The notes under the pieces were generated by a model. It searched no databases and had not been told where the DNA came from. It saw only the letters and a program-made list of their open reading frames with translations. From assembly GCA_937928575.1 (NCBI GenBank), contig CALFWW010000028.1, positions 1 to 64,000 on the forward strand: a stretch of 64,000 bases of DNA. Direction: 5' to 3'. The position numbers were made by a program, and so were the translations under genes. The DNA is from an uncultured Saprospiraceae bacterium (GTDB lineage: Bacteria; Bacteroidota; Bacteroidia; Chitinophagales; Saprospiraceae). Position 1 is the first letter of the stretch, and every line of letters begins with the position of its first letter. This document shows positions 59,877 through 64,000 of this stretch, one piece after another.

Positions 59877-60440
59877 TTAAAGTTCATTTGTAATTTTTTT
59901 CAATTTATTGAGACATCTTTTTCTTTTTTGTCTGACAAATTCCAATGCATAATCCATCAAAACTGCTATTTCTTTATCTTTCTTTTTTTCAAAAAAAGTA
60001 TAGCTCAAAAGTTGTCTGCAATTATCACCAATTTCATTCAATGCGATTGACAATTTATCATAGTTTTCATCTAATTTTATTTTTTCCAATAAAATCTGAT
60101 CAAAATCTTCTGTTTCCTGTAAGTTATTACGTTGTAAATCTGGTGAGGTTAGGATTTTCTTCGATTTCTTTCTTCTTTCTAATTCTTTTAACCAAATATT
60201 TTTAACAACACCGGCTAGAAAATATTTTACATCGGTTTTGAGTACAAACTCCTCTTTACACGCGCCTCTAAATAAAACAATGAGTGCTTCCTGGAAACAT
60301 TCCATCGCATCATCGAGTGTGCCATTATTCGTTTGGACAAATTTCGTAGTATATTGAAAACAGTCTGTGTATAACTGTCGAATCACTAAATTGTCTCCAT
60401 CCCTAATTGCTTTTAGCAGTCTTTTGTTTTGTAAATTCAA
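59877..60440 (-). CDS. ECF-type RNA polymerase sigma factor
   Basis: The 187-residue protein has the two ECF domains. Region 2 includes DDAMECFQEALIVLFRGA at about residues 42-60 with the core-binding helix. Region 4 is at about 130-185, with IGDNCRQLLSYTFFEKKKDK, then EIAVLMDYALEFVRQKRKRCLNKLKK as the helix-turn-helix. It directs RNA polymerase to a special promoter set, here probably envelope or stress genes. It sits first in a two-gene unit with a membrane partner, as is usual for a sigma/anti-sigma pair. The 806 bases upstream hold no gene but a palindromic element. Confidence 0.88.
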   Translation of the reverse strand: MNLQNKRLLKAIRDGDNLVIRQLYTDCFQYTTKFVQTNNGTLDDAMECFQEALIVLFRGACKEEFVLKTDVKYFLAGVVKNIWLKELERRKKSKKILTSPDLQRNNLQETEDFDQILLEKIKLDENYDKLSIALNEIGDNCRQLLSYTFFEKKKDKEIAVLMDYALEFVRQKRKRCLNKLKKITNEL

Positions 60441-60725
60441 AGGTTTTCAAATAGTTTGCATTAAATTGGGGACGCTAATTTAACAATTTGAAAACGGGGA
60501 CTACAATATATAAGTTCCAAAATCTACAAAATGTGACCACTTACACATAATCACCTGACTATCAGTGTATTAAAAATGAAAATATATTGTTTTTAAGTTA
60601 ATATAACAATGCAATATTTATTATCTATCTTAACCTGATTAGTAAAAATTCTCAAATACGATGCAATATAAATAAGTCTAACATTCTGTATCCAAACCGA
60701 GTGTAGGATTAAGAAGCGGGTGGCG

Positions 60726-60760
60726 GATTCTATATGTTTGACGGAGGAGTTTATAGAATC
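60726..60760. other. Hairpin in the large intergenic region
   Basis: GATTCTATA (60726-60734) pairs with TATAGAATC (60752-60760). It lies inside a weak 76-codon minus frame that I do not accept as a gene. The role is unknown. Confidence 0.4.
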
Positions 60761-60902
60761 TAGACTTTTTGTTTCTTTTTTGTCAAATGAAAAAAGAAAA
60801 TAACCAGACTCCTCAAAAATCAAAATTGAAATAGCATGAAATTGATGATTATTTTACTTAACTAAAATCGAATTTCAAGCATTCAAAAATTAAAAATTCG
60901 TT

Positions 60903-61212
60903 CCCCCTAAGGGCAGGGTTGTTAAGTTCTAAAAGCTCCAACGGAGCAAAAGCACGAAAAATGGGCACCGCCCGTTTATTAAACACGTCCTGTAGTTTAG
61001 CGCCAAAGGTGCGTAATCATTTGAAAATTCGAAATGGAAGCTGTTTCTTATCTATTCAATTTGTATAATATCAGATTTAACTTTGCTTGCGCTCCGTTGG
61101 AGCTTCTACTTCATCATTACATTAATATGGGCGTTGCCGGCGTTGCCCATATTTTATTGTTTACGCTCCTTCGGAGCTCGACAGAACTTAACAGCCCTGC
61201 CCTAAGGGCTTA
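60903..61212. repeat. Composite palindromic element with 26-bp terminal inverted repeats
   Basis: The ends (60905-60930 and 61184-61209) are inverted repeats matching at 24 of 26 positions, built on CCCTAAGGGCAGGG and TTAAGTTCT. Inside lie several small hairpins: GCTCCAACGGAGC (60935-60947), GGGCACCGCCC (60963-60973), GCTCCGTTGGAGC (61091-61103), ATATGGGC/GCCCATAT (61125-61153), and CTCCTTCGGAG (about 61166-61176). No ORF or transposase is present. It resembles a non-autonomous element or a mobile RNA-like repeat of Bacteroidota. The rest of 60441-61246 holds nothing recognisable. Confidence 0.8.
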
Positions 61213-61246
61213 AAACAAATAAATTACAACTCACAACGCTCTCACC

Positions 61247-62737
61247 TTATTCCAACTGATAAATCTCCATTTTATCCAACTGAATTTGTCCGGTCGTTCC
61301 CCACAATTTCATTTGGTTGAAAGGGACCGTTGGAAAAATTAGTTCTGAAAAAACAGTCAGTCCATCATCTGCAAAAATTTCAATTGAATGTTTATCTATC
61401 AAAATTCTGACATTAATTTTAGGTAAGGTTGAAAATTTGGGTGCATAATGTTCTTTTTGTTTGGTCAATTGAGGAAATAAATTTTGTCCCGCATTTGTTC
61501 TATTCAACAAGTACATTTTACGAATTCCATTGTAACTAAAATCAATCGATTCTCCTTTGGTATTTGACAACTCGATCGTATATCCTTCGTTTGATTTTTG
61601 CGAAAATTCTAAAACAAATTCTGAAGGGGAAGTAAATGAAGTCGCTACCGCATTTTCTTTATCAGATAATTTCATGGCACGCTGACTGATTTTGGAGCCT
61701 CTTTTTTGGTCAAAAGTATTGACTGGATTGGCAAATAATTTGATCCCATAATACGTGTCTTTCAATTCCAATTTCCTTGGTACGGTCAGGTAAGCTTTTT
61801 GTTTGGTCAAATTGTTGGTCTCAGCATATTTATTTGCATTCATCCTTCCAATAAAAATACGCTCATTGGTATCCGTATTTAAAGTAGTTTGGCCACCAGT
61901 ATTGTCCGCTCCCCAATCCAACCACAATACTTTTGAAAACGGATTGTTATTGACAAATAGTTTTCCATCAAAATCACCAACAAAATATTGCGTTCCTCCT
62001 AATTTAGAAGGATGACCATCATCCATACTGACCATTAATACCCATTTTTTCCGATGATCATTTCCATCTACTTTCAATTGAAATAAATCAGGTGATCTCC
62101 AGGGTGCTTTCCCATGAAACCCCATTTTTTGTCCAAAATTACCGACATGCTTCCAATTTTTGAAATCAGTAGAATTGTAGAATAAAATTTGATCTGATAA
62201 TGAAAGAAGTAAAATCCATTTTTTAAAATTGGGTTCATAAAATAGTTTTGTTCCCGTCACAAGTTTCAAAAATTCATCTTCCAAAATGGGTGCATCACTC
62301 AAAGTAGTGAATGCCTTCCCGTCAGCAGTCGTATACACATACTCGATCGTAGCCGAACCATCACCTGCATTTACAAATGAAGAACGATTGGCAGGAAGCG
62401 ATTTTTTAGTTTCACTTTTTTCCCACAAAATTTGGTCTTTTGAACTTATCGAGACATTTTCTTCACCCAAACTGTAATCTAAAAAGTAAGTTCCACTCAA
62501 ATAAACATACCCTTTTGGATCACTCATAAAACCATCGATATCAGTATAATTTAAACTAGAAGCCCTAGCATTTGAGTTGAGCAAATTTGTAGGAATGGAA
62601 CCAGACGTGCTAGTAGCGTCCTGACACCCATAAAGTGAAATCAAAATAATGAATGAAAAGATAGTCCAAGCAATCCACTGACTAGGTGCCGATGTTATTT
62701 TCTGCGAACTCTTCTTGAAATTTAAAAATAAAAGCAT
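61247..62737 (-). CDS. GH32-like lipoprotein with degenerate catalytic site
   Basis: The 496-residue protein has a lipoprotein signal (FSFIILISLYGCQDA). It then has the five-bladed GH32 propeller and a C-terminal beta-sandwich (FSQKSNEGYTIELSNTKGES, IDKHSIEIFADDG). GH32 enzymes use WMNDPNG (nucleophile Asp), FRDP and EC(P) (acid/base Glu). Here the first motif reads FMSDPKG with the Asp kept near residue 71. The RDP motif is not recognisable, and the third reads WRSPDLF with Arg-Ser in place of Glu-Cys. The frame is intact, so I read it as a non-catalytic, sugar-binding descendant of levanase-type enzymes. It faces the periplasm or surface and is divergent from a GH13 amylase. Confidence 0.82.
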   Translation of the reverse strand: MLLFLNFKKSSQKITSAPSQWIAWTIFSFIILISLYGCQDATSTSGSIPTNLLNSNARASSLNYTDIDGFMSDPKGYVYLSGTYFLDYSLGEENVSISSKDQILWEKSETKKSLPANRSSFVNAGDGSATIEYVYTTADGKAFTTLSDAPILEDEFLKLVTGTKLFYEPNFKKWILLLSLSDQILFYNSTDFKNWKHVGNFGQKMGFHGKAPWRSPDLFQLKVDGNDHRKKWVLMVSMDDGHPSKLGGTQYFVGDFDGKLFVNNNPFSKVLWLDWGADNTGGQTTLNTDTNERIFIGRMNANKYAETNNLTKQKAYLTVPRKLELKDTYYGIKLFANPVNTFDQKRGSKISQRAMKLSDKENAVATSFTSPSEFVLEFSQKSNEGYTIELSNTKGESIDFSYNGIRKMYLLNRTNAGQNLFPQLTKQKEHYAPKFSTLPKINVRILIDKHSIEIFADDGLTVFSELIFPTVPFNQMKLWGTTGQIQLDKMEIYQLE

Positions 62738-62865
62738 GCGGTTTAAAGTTTGTTTGAAGCAACGAAATTAAGTAATTTGTATGAGTATATCTATTCCACG
62801 ATTTTTACTAAGATCATACAAAATAACTGAACAGATTTCAAGCAACTTCAACGCTGAACTTACGT

Positions 62866-64000
62866 ATGAAATACCTACTCCATTTCATTTTCATTCTAAC
62901 TACATTCAACTTGTCATCACAAAATTTTTCCATCCAAAAAATCGAACCGCCATTCTGGTGGACGGGTATGAAATGGAATGAAGTTCAGTTAATGGTTTAT
63001 GGCAAGAATTTGCAAGGCATCTCTGTCTCCTGCAATTCAAAAAATATAAAAATTGTAAAAGTACATGAATTAGAAAATACGGATTATACATTCGTCGACA
63101 TCGCCATTACACCCGGCACAATTGCAAAGTCTCATACATTATTTTTTGAAAAAGAGGGGCGACAAACCCCTATTCAATTTGTGATAAAGCAACGAGCCGA
63201 TAACGAAAGTTGTCATCAAGGTTTTGATCAAGAAGATGTGGTATATCTTGTTACACCAGACCGATTTGCACAAGGGGGAACGATTGTAGATGATTTAGGA
63301 ACAGGATGGGAAAAAATCGATCGAACCAATCCAGAAATGCGACATGGTGGCAATCTAAAAGGGATTGAAAATCGATTGGATTATTTGGTTGAATTGGGAA
63401 TCACCACAATTTGGCTAAATCCTGTCTTGGAAAATAAAATGGATCGTGGAAGTTATCATGGATATGCTGCTACAGATATGTATAATGTCGACCCTCGTTT
63501 TGGCACCAACAAAGATTACCAACAGCTTGTTAGAAAATCGCATGAAAAAGGAATTAAAGTAATTTATGATCATGTTGCCAATCACGTTGGTATCAATCAT
63601 CCTTGGATCGACAATCCACCAACAGAAGACTGGATTCATGGAACTCGTGCTCACCACGTGAAAGACAAACACTACATGGCGTCGATTGTTGACCCACATG
63701 CAGATCCAAAAACATCAGAATTATTGGACCATTTTTGGTTTGTAGATGTCATGCCGGATATGAATCAGCAAAATCTATTTCTGAAAAAATATTTGATTCA
63801 AAACATGATTTGGTGGATTGAATATACCGGTTTGGATGGGATTCGGGAAGATACGTATCCTTATGCCAATCAGGAATTTTTGAAAGAATGGAATGCTACT
63901 ATTTTGGACGAATATCCGAATCTAAACATTGTCGGAGAAGTTTGGAATCACTCGCCTGCTATCATTGCTCAATTTCAAAAAGGCGTACGGGATAACAATC
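62866..64000 (+). CDS. SusA-like GH13 alpha-amylase/neopullulanase, 3' end beyond window
   Basis: The frame is open from an ATG at 62866 to the right edge, 378 codons. It has a signal peptide (MKYLLHFIFILTTFNLSSQ). An N-terminal cyclomaltodextrinase-type beta domain has IEPPFWWTGMKWNEVQLMVYG. The GH13 barrel starts at VVYLVTPDRFAQGG near residue 125. Seen motifs are VIYDHVANHVG, the nucleophile-bearing GLDGIREDTYPY near 328 and the Glu of NIVGEVW near 358. The region with the last conserved His-Asp lies beyond the edge. The GIREDTYPY form is that of SusA-type periplasmic neopullulanases, which cut maltodextrins. It probably opens an alpha-glucan locus to the right. Confidence 0.9.
   Translation, partial: MKYLLHFIFILTTFNLSSQNFSIQKIEPPFWWTGMKWNEVQLMVYGKNLQGISVSCNSKNIKIVKVHELENTDYTFVDIAITPGTIAKSHTLFFEKEGRQTPIQFVIKQRADNESCHQGFDQEDVVYLVTPDRFAQGGTIVDDLGTGWEKIDRTNPEMRHGGNLKGIENRLDYLVELGITTIWLNPVLENKMDRGSYHGYAATDMYNVDPRFGTNKDYQQLVRKSHEKGIKVIYDHVANHVGINHPWIDNPPTEDWIHGTRAHHVKDKHYMASIVDPHADPKTSELLDHFWFVDVMPDMNQQNLFLKKYLIQNMIWWIEYTGLDGIREDTYPYANQEFLKEWNATILDEYPNLNIVGEVWNHSPAIIAQFQKGVRDNN

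Noticed and set aside
60593-60823. 76-codon minus-strand frame
   Set aside because: Composition is odd, it contains a hairpin and it matches no family I know. It may be part of a repeated non-coding sequence.
60903-61212. Complete insertion sequence
   Set aside because: Terminal inverted repeats exist, but there is no transposase frame or clear target duplication.
62781-62981. 66-codon plus-strand frame before the GH13 gene
   Set aside because: It overlaps the signal-peptide region of the GH13 gene in another frame and has no family features.

Overview
The window is an AT-rich stretch of a Bacteroidota chromosome. Markers of the phylum include two SusC/SusD pairs, a hybrid two-component regulator, type IX secretion (T9SS) components and a T9SS cargo tail, a DUF3276 (PUR-like) protein, several TAnnTTTG promoter-like boxes and a tmRNA tag ending in ALAA. 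SprB-repeat adhesins, a second C-terminal domain type and the overall gene style suggest a marine Saprospiria-like bacterium. That rank is inference.

Layout. 1-7646: a giant secreted multi-repeat protein on the minus strand, cut by the left edge. 8.5-11.1 kb: a LON-domain protein and a membrane sulfatase-fold enzyme. 11.2-13.5 kb: two tandem PorV/PorQ-family outer-membrane proteins. 13.9-17.1 kb: an ABC exporter half, a DUF3276 protein and an unknown protein. 17.1-32.0 kb: a first glycan locus, with a GH1 beta-glucosidase, a decayed patch (remnants of a gliding/T9SS C-terminal domain and of a GPH sugar transporter), susC/susD, a large FG-GAP/UnbV lipoprotein and a hybrid two-component regulator. 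32.2-45.3 kb: a second glycan locus, with a T9SS-exported multi-module binding protein, susC, susD, a PKD lipoprotein and two overlapping GH16 glucanases. A membrane-spanning LuxR-type regulator is transcribed divergently from it. 45.4-58.4 kb: housekeeping and lipid genes (quinone oxidoreductase-like protein, acyl-CoA dehydrogenase, aldo/keto reductase, TesB thioesterase, AsmA-like protein, EamA transporter, a second sulfatase-fold enzyme, a secreted esterase). 58.5-60.4 kb: tmRNA, then an ECF sigma factor with a probable membrane anti-sigma partner. 60.9-61.2 kb: a composite palindromic element. 61.2-64 kb: a GH32-like lipoprotein that has lost catalytic motifs, divergent from a SusA-like GH13 amylase cut by the right edge.

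How the parts fit. GH16 endo-beta-glucanases plus GH1 beta-glucosidase point to a beta-1,3-glucan (laminarin-type) degradation programme. The T9SS-exported protein and the PKD lipoprotein would hold the polymer at the surface. GH16 enzymes would cut it, SusC/SusD import the oligosaccharides and GH1 finish them. Two different regulators flank the GH16 operon. The GH13/GH32-like pair at the right edge starts a separate, probably alpha-glucan, locus.

The intergenic DNA is rich in imperfect palindromes that look like dispersed elements. No CRISPR array, complete insertion sequence, rRNA or tRNA was seen.
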